A DNA stretch of 56,885 nucleotides from Aquicoccus porphyridii (GTDB taxonomy: Bacteria; Pseudomonadota; Alphaproteobacteria; Rhodobacterales; Rhodobacteraceae), in NCBI RefSeq assembly GCF_008369105.1, contig NZ_VINQ01000022.1:1-56885 (forward strand), in the 5' to 3' direction. Below the pieces are notes generated by a model, which saw only the letters and a program-made list of their open reading frames with translations, made no database searches and had not been told where the DNA came from. The position numbers and the translations under genes were made by a program. This document shows, piece by piece, positions 25,803 to 33,829 of the stretch (positions are counted from its first letter, which is position 1; the number at the start of each line of letters is the position of its first letter).

Positions 25803-25850
25803 TTTCAGAATTATTGAATTAAAATACACTTTAATTCGATTGATCTGAAA
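25803..25850. promoter_or_regulatory. LysR-type operator: nested palindrome
   Basis: GAATTAAA-ATACAC-TTTAATTC (25816-25837) is a perfect inverted repeat. TTTCAGA (25803-25809) and TCTGAAA (25844-25850) form an outer repeat around exactly the same centre. The site lies between the divergent LysR gene and its presumed target operon. Confidence 0.65.
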
Positions 25851-25887
25851 AATCTATCCCTCCTAAGGTGTAAGTTGGGGGTATGGC

Positions 25888-26889
25888 ATGACAGATTTGA
25901 CACTGACGCTGGATCAGGTTGAAGCGCTTGCAACGGAGACGCTGGTGAGCGCGGGGGCATCACGGCAACAGGCGGCTTCGGTCGCGCGATCGACCCGCCT
26001 GGCCGAGCGTGACGGTGTACGCAGCCACGGGTTGATGTACATTCCGATCTACGCCGAGCATCTGCGTTGCGGCAAGGTTCTGGGGGCCGCCGTACCAACG
26101 GTCACACGCCCGCGCCCCGGTGCGATCCATGTCGATGCTGCGCATGGATTTGCCCATGCCGCGATTGACAGCGGCTGGCCCGAGTTTGACGCGGCCGTGC
26201 GCGAGCAGGGCGTCGCGGCGATGGCGGTGTCCCGATCCTACAATTGCGGTGTCTTGGGGCATCACGCCGAACGGTTGGCCGAGTCCGGGCTGGTGGGGCT
26301 GTGTTTTACCAATGCGCCCGCCTCGATGGCGCCGATCGGGGGCACAAAGGCGGTGATCGGCACCAACCCCTTTGCGTTGGCGGTGCCCGACGGATCGGGC
26401 GGTGCGCGTCTGGTGATCGACCAGTCCGCCAGCGCTATTGCCAAGTCGGAGATCATTCTGCGCGCTCGTAAGGGCGAACCCATTGAGCCGGGCTGGGCGC
26501 TGGATGCAGCGGGTCACCCGACCGAAGATGCCGAGGCCGCGCTGGCCGGCTCGATGCTGCCTGTAGGCGGGCAGAAGGGCTTTGGTATGGGTCTGATGGT
26601 CGAGATTTTTGCCGCCGCGCTGTCCGGGGGCAACCTGGGGATGGAGGCCAGCCCGTTTTCGGGCCCCAAGGGCGGACCACCGGGCACGGGGCAATTCTTT
26701 ATCGGCTTCGATCCCGCTGCGTTTTCAGACGACGGGTTTGGCGCGGCGATGACGCGGCTGACGGAAGCGATCACGAGTCAGGAGGGTGCGCGTCTGCCCG
26801 GTGCGCGCCGTGCGGCCAACCGCGCACGGATCGAGCGCGGGGGCGTCACGGTTGACGCCACGCTTATGGACAGGATCAAGGCCGCCTGA
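25888..26889 (+). CDS. Ldh2/malate dehydrogenase-family NAD(P)H oxidoreductase
   Basis: The product has 333 residues and belongs to the Ldh2 family, which includes malate, ureidoglycolate and sulfolactate dehydrogenases and the delta-1-piperideine/pyrroline-2-carboxylate reductases. Visible family features are RDGVRSHGLMYIPIY (about 41-55, with the conserved SHG), the VSRSYNCGVLGHHAERLAE segment, and PIGGTKAVIGTNPFALAVP with the cofactor-binding loop. The QKGFGMGLMVEI stretch is near 230. It opens the LysR-linked operon, 18 bases before the aldehyde dehydrogenase gene. The substrate cannot be read from sequence; an imine-reductase role would fit the betaine-type neighbours. Confidence 0.88.
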   Translation: MTDLTLTLDQVEALATETLVSAGASRQQAASVARSTRLAERDGVRSHGLMYIPIYAEHLRCGKVLGAAVPTVTRPRPGAIHVDAAHGFAHAAIDSGWPEFDAAVREQGVAAMAVSRSYNCGVLGHHAERLAESGLVGLCFTNAPASMAPIGGTKAVIGTNPFALAVPDGSGGARLVIDQSASAIAKSEIILRARKGEPIEPGWALDAAGHPTEDAEAALAGSMLPVGGQKGFGMGLMVEIFAAALSGGNLGMEASPFSGPKGGPPGTGQFFIGFDPAAFSDDGFGAAMTRLTEAITSQEGARLPGARRAANRARIERGGVTVDATLMDRIKAA

Positions 26890-26907
26890 GGGGCGAGAAG
26901 GAGCGAG

Positions 26908-28359
26908 ATGGCACTGGAAACCCGTAATTTCATCGCAGGCGAATGGCAGGACGGCGCGGCCACCATCGAAAATCGCAACCCGTCGGACCTGTCAGACGTG
27001 ATCGGTGCATTTGCGCAAGCCAATGAAGCGCAACTGGATCAGGCATTGACCGCAGCGCATCGCGCGCAGGTCGAATGGGGCGCCACCGGCCCGCAAAAGC
27101 GCCATGACGTGCTGATGGCCATTGGCACCGAGTTGATGGCGCGGGCCGACGAGATCGGCACCCTGGTCGCGCGGGAGGAAGGCAAGCCAGTGGCCGAAGG
27201 CAGGGGCGAGGTTTACCGCGCGGGCCAGTTCTTTACCTATTTCGCGGCGGAAGCCCTGCGGCAGCTGGGCCAGACCGCCGACAGCGTGCGCCCGGATATC
27301 GAGATCGACGTGCGCCGCGAGCCAGTGGGCGTGGTAGCGATCATCAGCCCATGGAATTTTCCCGTGGCCACGCCTGCGTGGAAAATCGCGCCTGCGCTGG
27401 CCTTTGGCAATGCCGTGATCTGGAAACCCGCCAACCAGACACCCGCCAGCGCCGTGGCGCTAACGCAGATCATTGCGAAACAGGACTTGCCCAGGGGTCT
27501 GTTCAACCTGGTCATGGGGCCGGGGCGCGCGATCGGGCAGGCACTGTCGGAAAGTGCGGCGGTGGATGCGATCAGCTTTACCGGCTCGGTCCCCGTCGGG
27601 CGCGGCATTGCGGCGGCGGCCATTCCCAACATGACCAAGTTGCAGATGGAGATGGGCTCCAAGAACCCGATGGTGATCATGGAGGATTGCGACCTCGATC
27701 TGGCCGTGGCCCATTCGGTCAACGCGGGTTTTGGCGGGACGGGTCAGAAATGCACGGCCGCCAGCCGCCTTGTCGTTCATGAGCGCATCCATGATGCCTT
27801 TGTCGAAAGGTTGGTGGCAGCGGCGCAGGCGTTGAAAGTGGGTCACGCGCTGGAGGAGGGCACGCAGATCGGCCCGGTGGTCAGTGCGGACCAACTGTCC
27901 GCCAATCTCGACTATATCGAAACCGGCAAGCAAGAGGGCGCAGAACTCTTGTGTGGCGGCACGCGGCTGGAGCGCGCGACGGAGGGGCATTTCATGGCCC
28001 CTGCGGTCTTTGCAGGTACGCGCAACGATATGCGCATCAACCGTGAGGAGATGTTCGCCCCCATCACCTGTGTGATCAAGGCGGGCAGCTATGACGAGGC
28101 GTTGCATATCGCCAATGACACCGAATTTGGCCTGACCGCGGGGATCATGACCCGCGATCTGGCCCGCGCCACGCATTTCCGCCGTAACGCGCGGGCGGGC
28201 TGTGTCATGGTCAACCTGCCCACGGCGGGCACGGATTACCACGTACCCTTCGGCGGGCGCGGCGCGTCGAGCTATGGCCCGCGCGAACAAGGCCGCTATG
28301 CCGAGGAATTCTATACCATCGTCAAGACATCCTATATCCATTCGGGGGCTCCAGCATGA
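26908..28359 (+). CDS. NAD(P)-dependent aldehyde dehydrogenase, 2,5-dioxovalerate-dehydrogenase-like
   Basis: The product has 483 residues, the normal length. Motifs in order are ISPWNFPVATPAWKIAPALAFGN, FTGSVPVGRGIAAAA, the general-base Glu in LQMEMGSKNPMVIM, and the nucleophile Cys in GFGGTGQKCTAASRLVV. The unusual MEMGSKNP (instead of ELGGKNP) and TGQKCTA are typical of alpha-ketoglutaric-semialdehyde (2,5-dioxovalerate) dehydrogenases, so a dicarboxylic semialdehyde is a likely substrate. A four-base ATGA overlap couples it to the M19-like gene. Assignment to the exact substrate is inference. Confidence 0.88.
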   Translation: MALETRNFIAGEWQDGAATIENRNPSDLSDVIGAFAQANEAQLDQALTAAHRAQVEWGATGPQKRHDVLMAIGTELMARADEIGTLVAREEGKPVAEGRGEVYRAGQFFTYFAAEALRQLGQTADSVRPDIEIDVRREPVGVVAIISPWNFPVATPAWKIAPALAFGNAVIWKPANQTPASAVALTQIIAKQDLPRGLFNLVMGPGRAIGQALSESAAVDAISFTGSVPVGRGIAAAAIPNMTKLQMEMGSKNPMVIMEDCDLDLAVAHSVNAGFGGTGQKCTAASRLVVHERIHDAFVERLVAAAQALKVGHALEEGTQIGPVVSADQLSANLDYIETGKQEGAELLCGGTRLERATEGHFMAPAVFAGTRNDMRINREEMFAPITCVIKAGSYDEALHIANDTEFGLTAGIMTRDLARATHFRRNARAGCVMVNLPTAGTDYHVPFGGRGASSYGPREQGRYAEEFYTIVKTSYIHSGAPA

Positions 28360-29360
28360 CCCCACGCATCGACGCGCTGCAATATGCCAACTGGTCGGAG
28401 AAGATTTTCCGCCAGATGCGCGCGGGCGGTGTCGATGCGGTGCATGTGACCATCACCTATCACGAGACTTTTCGCGAGACGGTGCTGAATATCGAAGGCT
28501 GGAATCGCTGGTTCGAACGCTTCCCCGACCTGATCTTTCAGGGCTTTACCGCCGAGGACATAGATCTCGCCCGCCAGACCGGGCGCACCGCGATCTTTTT
28601 CGGCTCGCAGAACCCGTCCTGCATTGAGGATGATATCGGTCTTGTCGAGGTGTTGCACCGGCTGGGCCTGCGCTTCATGCAACTGACCTATAACAATCAA
28701 TCGCTTCTCGCCTCTGGCTGTTATGAGTCCGAGGATACCGGCCTGACCCGCATGGGCCGCGAAGTGGTGGCCGAGATGAACCGCGTGGGGCTGGTGGTGG
28801 ATATGAGTCATTCGGGCGAACGCTCGACACTCGACGCGATTGCCCAGTCCACGCGCCCCATTGCCATCACCCATGCCAACCCGGCAAGCTGGCACCCGGC
28901 GTTGCGCAACAAATCCGAACGGGTTTTGGCCGCGCTGGCCGAAAGCGGCGGGATGCTGGGCTTTTCGGCCTACCCGCACCACCTGCGTGGGGGCGGCGAT
29001 TGCACCCTGGTTGAATTCTGCGAAATGGTCGCCCGCACCGCCGATCTGATGGGGGTTGAGCATATCGGCATCGGAACCGACCTGTGCCAGGACCAGCCTG
29101 ACAGCGTTGTCGACTGGATGCGCACGGGCCGTTGGACCAAGGCGCGCGATTATGGTGAAGGCAGCGCCGACAACCCCGGGTTTCCGCCCATGCCCGAATG
29201 GTTCCACGACAACCGCGATTTCGGACGTATCGAGGCGGGCCTGCGCGAGGTGGGGCTTTCCCCTACGGAGGTGGCCGCGATCATGGGTGGCAACTGGGCG
29301 CGCTTCTTTGCCGATAGCTTTGGGCCTGCGCAACCCCTTCGACGGGAGGCCGCGCAGTGA
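28356..29360 (+). CDS. Membrane dipeptidase (M19)-like protein lacking classical metal ligands
   Basis: The product has 334 residues with the renal-dipeptidase fold pattern, but the binuclear site is altered. The His-x-Asp of the usual DGHND motif is replaced in IDALQYANW (L8, Y10), and the bridging Glu is Gln85 in FFGSQN. His152 (DMSHSG), His173 (ITHANP) and Asp242 (GIGTDLC) remain. From memory, a similar variant (lost HxD, GFQN in place of GxEG) is encoded in the glycine-betaine/dimethylglycine locus of Pseudomonas. So this is more likely an enzyme or partner in methylated-amine catabolism than a true dipeptidase. There is no signal peptide, so it is probably cytoplasmic. Confidence 0.82.
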   Translation: MTPRIDALQYANWSEKIFRQMRAGGVDAVHVTITYHETFRETVLNIEGWNRWFERFPDLIFQGFTAEDIDLARQTGRTAIFFGSQNPSCIEDDIGLVEVLHRLGLRFMQLTYNNQSLLASGCYESEDTGLTRMGREVVAEMNRVGLVVDMSHSGERSTLDAIAQSTRPIAITHANPASWHPALRNKSERVLAALAESGGMLGFSAYPHHLRGGGDCTLVEFCEMVARTADLMGVEHIGIGTDLCQDQPDSVVDWMRTGRWTKARDYGEGSADNPGFPPMPEWFHDNRDFGRIEAGLREVGLSPTEVAAIMGGNWARFFADSFGPAQPLRREAAQ

Positions 29361-31033
29361 GCTGCGCAGGGCAGAACCCCATGCTCGGTGCCGCGCGTTT
29401 CCGGCGTGACCCGGATGAGGTGATGCGCCTGGCCCGCATGGGGTGCAGCCATCCCACGCGCCTTTCCTTTCTGCGTCAGCTCTTGCGGCGGATGCGAACC
29501 GAAGGCTGGCGTTTCGACCGGCCGGTTTGGGATATCGACGCGCAGGGCGTGGGGCGGGCGGTTTACCGCGCCATCGGGCCTGTGCGCACCTACAGCCTTG
29601 TCGCCTTTGCGCATGACCTGCCGCCCGAGGCACGCTCGGATCGGGTGATCGCCACCGCCTGGGATGCGACTTTCGCGCTCTATGACGGCACGCCCGACGC
29701 TGACGATCTCGAGCGCCTTGCCGCCAATGTGCCGCTGCAAGAGGCGGGCCGCATCTCTTCAAGCGAATTGAGCCTGAGCCGGGCCAATCGTTCGGTGCGG
29801 CTATTCGACCACGTCGTGGACCGGTTGGCATCGGGTATGCAGCCTGATGCGGCGATGCTGCTGGAAACCGGCTATCTCATGCGGACCACCGCCGTTTATG
29901 GATCGGGAAAGTTCGGTGCGGCAGACCGCGCGGAGGTTGTCGACCGCCCCGAGATGCGCGCGCCGTTTCAGGCCGAGATGCTGTCGGTCTGGCTGACTCG
30001 CGCCTTCACCGTCGATCTGGTCGAGCATCTGGCGCGGGCACGCGGTGGCGAACGGGCTGTGCGGCTGGCGCCCGACCTCAAGCGCGGGCTGGGCGTGGGC
30101 AATTCCACCGGCCTTGGCATGGCACCGTTCCTGATCCGCCATCCGGTGCTCTTGAACAACTGGATGCTGGCGCGGGAAGAGGCGTTGGCGCGGGTGCGGG
30201 CGCAGGATACCGTGGGCGATGTAGAACGGACAGGGTTGCAGAACGCCCTGCGGGATGCGCAGGAGAATGCGCGCCTCTGGGCCAGCGCACATCCGATCCA
30301 GCAAACGAAACTGACCGAACTTCGCAGCAGTCTTGATCAGATCATGGTACATGTGGCGCAGGGTTGGGATCTAAGCGGGCCGCACCCTTGGAACGCGCTT
30401 TGGCGCTGGGGGCAGGACAACCTGCCGCTGGAAGGGCAAGAGGCGCTGCTCGCCGCGATGCTGGAGCCGCATGGCGCGCTGATCGACGGTCTGGGCGATT
30501 GCATGGACGCCGATGAGGGCGTGCATTTCCCGATTGATGGTGCCATGCGTGTCGCCGACCTGCGCGCTATCCTGCAAGCGCATTATGGATGGGCGCTGGA
30601 TGTTGATTACACGGCACGCGAACATTGCGCCCGGTTCTGGTATATCTCCGAGGACAAGCTTGAACCGCGGCTGGGCGAACGCTTTGACGAACCGGGCGCC
30701 GAGCGCGAATTGCCGCTCGACACCGGGCGGCAGGCCGCGGCGCTTGGGCGCGCGCTCGAGGGGCAGCCGGACGACATGGCTGTCGCGCATCTGCTTTTGG
30801 CCCAGCCGGAGCATCGCCCGGCCTTGCGCCGTGCCCAGATCACCGCGCGCCACCCGTTCGCCGAAATCCGTGAGAACCTGATCGCGGCCGACATGCTGCC
30901 GATTGATCTCCTGCGTTGCAAACTGGCGTTTTTCGGCGCGACGCGGTTTGATCCGCGCTCGGATCGCTGGGTGCGGATCAGCCTGTTTCAGGGCGCGCCC
31001 TATCCTGATAACATGGGTGGAGGGTGCGCATGA
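29357..31033 (+). CDS. Unrecognised 558-residue protein of the betaine-type operon
   Basis: I do not recognise this family. It is a soluble protein without signal peptide or membrane segment. The N-terminus has several Cys (SCAGQNP, MGCSHPTRLSFLRQLLRRM), then a largely helical middle. The GVGNSTGLGMAPFLIRHPVLLNNW stretch (about 238-261) looks like a conserved loop, and the C-terminus is FDPRSDRWVRISLFQGAPYPDNMGGGCA. The GTG start overlaps the M19-like stop by four bases (GTGA), and its own stop overlaps the DUF3726-like gene, so it is made together with them. Its length and conserved-looking loops suggest an enzyme. Confidence 0.7.
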   Translation: MSCAGQNPMLGAARFRRDPDEVMRLARMGCSHPTRLSFLRQLLRRMRTEGWRFDRPVWDIDAQGVGRAVYRAIGPVRTYSLVAFAHDLPPEARSDRVIATAWDATFALYDGTPDADDLERLAANVPLQEAGRISSSELSLSRANRSVRLFDHVVDRLASGMQPDAAMLLETGYLMRTTAVYGSGKFGAADRAEVVDRPEMRAPFQAEMLSVWLTRAFTVDLVEHLARARGGERAVRLAPDLKRGLGVGNSTGLGMAPFLIRHPVLLNNWMLAREEALARVRAQDTVGDVERTGLQNALRDAQENARLWASAHPIQQTKLTELRSSLDQIMVHVAQGWDLSGPHPWNALWRWGQDNLPLEGQEALLAAMLEPHGALIDGLGDCMDADEGVHFPIDGAMRVADLRAILQAHYGWALDVDYTAREHCARFWYISEDKLEPRLGERFDEPGAERELPLDTGRQAAALGRALEGQPDDMAVAHLLLAQPEHRPALRRAQITARHPFAEIRENLIAADMLPIDLLRCKLAFFGATRFDPRSDRWVRISLFQGAPYPDNMGGGCA

Positions 31034-31674
31034 TGCATGATGTATCCGCAATGGGGCATGCCCGAACGGCACCGGCGTTGCATCTGTCGCTGTCCGAGAT
31101 CGGAGCGCTGTCCTTGCGGGCCATTCGCGGCGCGGGCCGGTCATGGGGCGAAGCGGAAGAGGGCGCCGAGGCCGCGTGCTGGCTGGCCCGGGCCGGGCTG
31201 GATTGGGCAACTGCGCTGATCGGGGTTCTGTCCATCCCCATCAACTCGCCGCATTGCCCGTTGCGCGCGGGGATGGCGATCACGGATTTCTCGGACCTGC
31301 CCGAGAGCGCAAGCCATTGCGAACAAATGCTTCCTGACCTGCATCACCCGGGGTTTCTGTTGCCCTTTGCCGCGCGTACCGCTGCCCGGTCCGGGCAGAC
31401 CCTACGGTTGACCTCGGACGGCGCAACTGCGATCCTTGTGCCGGGTGAGGCCCCGGCACTGACGGGTGACATCAACGCGACTGGCCCTTTGACTGTGCGA
31501 CTTGGGCCGCATAGGGCGACTGAAACTGCAAGGTCGTGTTGGCCCCGGGCGCATTCCGGGACGATCGATTCCGGCCAATACGCCACTCTTACCGCCCTGA
31601 TGCTATGCATCACTGTACCATCTTCGGCGGAGTCCTTGGCCGGGGCAGGCGCACGAGGCAGCGACAATGACTGA
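31030..31674 (+). CDS. DUF3726-like protein
   Basis: The product has 214 residues. The N-terminal part (LHLSLSEIGALSLRAIRGAGRSWGEAEEGAEAACWLARAGLD, about 18-60) matches my recollection of DUF3726, a domain of unknown function common in rhizobia and roseobacters. The start chosen is the ATG at 31030, which overlaps the preceding stop (ATGA) and has GGAGGG six bases upstream; an in-frame GTG lies at 31024. The C-terminal half is low in recognisable motifs. It is encoded between the catabolic genes and the betaine importer, so it is probably an accessory factor of the pathway. Confidence 0.7.
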   Translation: MMHDVSAMGHARTAPALHLSLSEIGALSLRAIRGAGRSWGEAEEGAEAACWLARAGLDWATALIGVLSIPINSPHCPLRAGMAITDFSDLPESASHCEQMLPDLHHPGFLLPFAARTAARSGQTLRLTSDGATAILVPGEAPALTGDINATGPLTVRLGPHRATETARSCWPRAHSGTIDSGQYATLTALMLCITVPSSAESLAGAGARGSDND

Positions 31675-31726
31675 CCCGCGCAGCCATGAAACCACGAACC
31701 CATCCACTTGAAAGGGAGACTGACCA

Positions 31727-32689
31727 ATGAAGAGAACATTTATCGCAACAGCCTTTGCAGGGCTTGCGCTGCCGACCGTTGCACTTGCCGATTGCGGCGA
31801 GGTCTCGGTCGCCGAGATGAACTGGGCCTCGGGGCAGATCATCACCCGGATCACCGAGTTCCTCATGGAGCAAGGTTATGGCTGCGACGTGACGGTCGTA
31901 CCCTCGGCGACAACCACGGCGATCACCTCGCTGGCCGAAAACAACGAGCCCGACATCGTGCCCGAGCTCTGGGTCAACTCGGCCCCGGCCTATTTCAAGC
32001 TCAATGAAGAGGGCAAGGTGCTCAAGGCCACTGATGTCTTCTCGGAAGGTGGCAGCGAGAACTGGTGGGTGCCTGACTACCTTGTCGAGGAACACCCCGA
32101 ACTGGCCACAATCGAGGGTGTGCTCGCCAATCCCGAGCTGGTGGGCGGACGGTTCCACAACTGCCCGGACGGCTGGGGTTGCCGGATCGCCAATGACAAC
32201 CTCGTGAAGGCGTTCGACTTCGAAGGCCACGGGATCGAGGTGTTCAACCATGGATCGGGCGACACGCTTCCCGCCTCGATGGCCTCGGCCTATGAGAACG
32301 AGGAACCGTGGTTCGGCTACTACTGGGGTCCGACGGCCATCCTCGGCCGCTACAACATGGTCGCGGTGGATATGGGGCCGCATGACCCGGACATTCATGC
32401 CTGCAACCAGACCCAGGATTGCGAGAACCCGGGCATCTCGTCCTATCCTGCCGCGCCGGTGCTGACCGTGGTGACCGCCGATTTCGCCGAGCGTAATCCG
32501 GATATCTTCGAACTGGTGAGCAACATCTCGTTCGGGACGCAGGAGTTGAGCAACCTCTTGGCATGGCAAGCCGACAACAGTGCTTCCGCCGAAGAGGCCG
32601 CAGTCTATTTCCTGACCCAGAACAAGGACACCTGGGAGGGTTGGGTGAACGATGCTGCGGCTGAAAAGCTCGGCGAGATCATCCAGTAA
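31727..32689 (+). CDS. Glycine-betaine/proline-type ABC substrate-binding protein (ProX/OpuAC family)
   Basis: The product has 320 residues. A Sec signal peptide (MKRTFIATAFAGLALPTVALA, cleavage before DCGEV) precedes an OpuAC-type domain. Conserved segments include VAEMNWASGQIITRITEFLMEQGYGCDV, the aromatic-rich FGYYWGPTAILGRY (about 205-218) and WVNSAPAY. The aromatic residues form the cage for quaternary ammonium groups in this family, which points to a betaine-like ligand. AAGGGAGACTGACC precedes the start. It follows the catabolic genes directly. Confidence 0.9.
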   Translation: MKRTFIATAFAGLALPTVALADCGEVSVAEMNWASGQIITRITEFLMEQGYGCDVTVVPSATTTAITSLAENNEPDIVPELWVNSAPAYFKLNEEGKVLKATDVFSEGGSENWWVPDYLVEEHPELATIEGVLANPELVGGRFHNCPDGWGCRIANDNLVKAFDFEGHGIEVFNHGSGDTLPASMASAYENEEPWFGYYWGPTAILGRYNMVAVDMGPHDPDIHACNQTQDCENPGISSYPAAPVLTVVTADFAERNPDIFELVSNISFGTQELSNLLAWQADNSASAEEAAVYFLTQNKDTWEGWVNDAAAEKLGEIIQ

Positions 32690-32703
32690 AACCTGCCATT
32701 GGC

Positions 32704-32728
32704 GGGGCCGCGCCACGCGCGCGGCCCC
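32704..32728 (+). terminator. GC-rich stem-loop after the betaine-binding-protein gene
   Basis: GGGGCCGCG (32704-32712) and CGCGGCCCC (32720-32728) form a perfect 9-bp stem followed by GTTTG. It lies between the binding-protein and permease genes of one operon and is likely an mRNA stabiliser or partial terminator. Confidence 0.6.
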
Positions 32729-32785
32729 GTTTGCCCAATAAACAAGACAAGGTCCGTCAAGGGCCTGCGCAGGGAGAGCCGAACA

Positions 32786-33829
32786 ATGGCGACATATGAT
32801 TTCATTTTCAACGGGCTCGGCCTGCGGGACTGGTGCGACAAAGACGCGACCACTGGCCCGATGAGCATGGCCGATCTGCTGGCTCAAAGAACGGGGGGCG
32901 GGCCGACGACCTCGGCCTGGGATCTGCCATTTCCCTCGCTTGACGCGCTCAACAAGGCCTGTCCGGCCATCGCCCGTACGCGCGACCTGACCAAGGGCGT
33001 CGAAACCAGTTTTCTCGACATCAAGGACACGCTCAAGATTGTGCTCGATCCCGTAACCCAGCCGCTAAGCTGGTTTCTTGAAGGCGCGCTTTACGCCTTC
33101 CAGAACACGCCGTGGTTCATCATGATTCCGCTCTTGCTGGCGCTGGTGTATTTCGCGTCGAAGTCGCTGAAACTCGTCGGCTTCGTGGCCTTCTCGATCC
33201 TCTTTCTTGCCTTCATCGACCATTACCACTTCGCGATGCAGACGCTGGCAATCATCTTTGTCTGTGCGTTCTTATGCGTGCTGTTGGGTGTGCCCATAGG
33301 CATCGCCATGTCCCGAAGCGACACGATGCAGCGCATGACCATACCGGTTCTGGACATGCTCCAGACGCTGCCGCCCTTTGTTTATCTCATTCCGCTGATC
33401 TTCCTGTTCTCCGTGACCGAGCCAAAGCTCTACGGTATCGCCATTATCCTCTACGCCATCGTGCCGGTGATCCGACTGACCGATCTGGGTATCCGACTGG
33501 TGGACAAGGAGGTGATCGAGGCCGCCGACGCCTTTGGCATGACCGACCGGCAAAAGCTCTACGGCGTGCAAATCCCGCTGGCGCTGCCCAATATCATGGC
33601 GGGTGTGAACCAGACCATCATGATGAGCCTTGCGATGGTGGTGATCGCCTCGCTCGTGTCGGCACCGGGGCTGGGCGTTCTGGTCCTGCGCGGTATCCGC
33701 AACCTCGAGCTGGGTGTTGGCCTCATTGCGGGTCTCGGCATTGTGCTTCTGGCGGTGATCCTCGACCGGGTGACCAAGGCGGCGCTCGCGCGCGTCAATG
33801 CCGCGAGTGCGGCGCAGAGAAACTCATGA
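32786..33829 (+). CDS. Glycine-betaine/proline-type ABC permease (ProW family)
   Basis: The product has 347 residues. The start is the ATG after AGGGAGAGCCGAACA; the frame is open upstream without a site. A hydrophilic N-terminus of about 100 residues, common in ProW, is followed by six or seven membrane helices. The EAA loop is EAADAFGMTDRQKLYGVQIPLALPNIMAGVNQTIMMSLAMVVIASLV. The PPFVYLIPLIFLF segment is typical of ProW/OpuAB permeases. It overlaps the ATPase gene by four bases. Confidence 0.9.
   Translation: MATYDFIFNGLGLRDWCDKDATTGPMSMADLLAQRTGGGPTTSAWDLPFPSLDALNKACPAIARTRDLTKGVETSFLDIKDTLKIVLDPVTQPLSWFLEGALYAFQNTPWFIMIPLLLALVYFASKSLKLVGFVAFSILFLAFIDHYHFAMQTLAIIFVCAFLCVLLGVPIGIAMSRSDTMQRMTIPVLDMLQTLPPFVYLIPLIFLFSVTEPKLYGIAIILYAIVPVIRLTDLGIRLVDKEVIEAADAFGMTDRQKLYGVQIPLALPNIMAGVNQTIMMSLAMVVIASLVSAPGLGVLVLRGIRNLELGVGLIAGLGIVLLAVILDRVTKAALARVNAASAAQRNS

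Noticed and set aside
33112-33825. A longer start for the ProV-type ATPase
   Set aside because: The extension is the out-of-frame shadow of the permease gene; the ATGA overlap at 33826 gives the family-like N-terminus.
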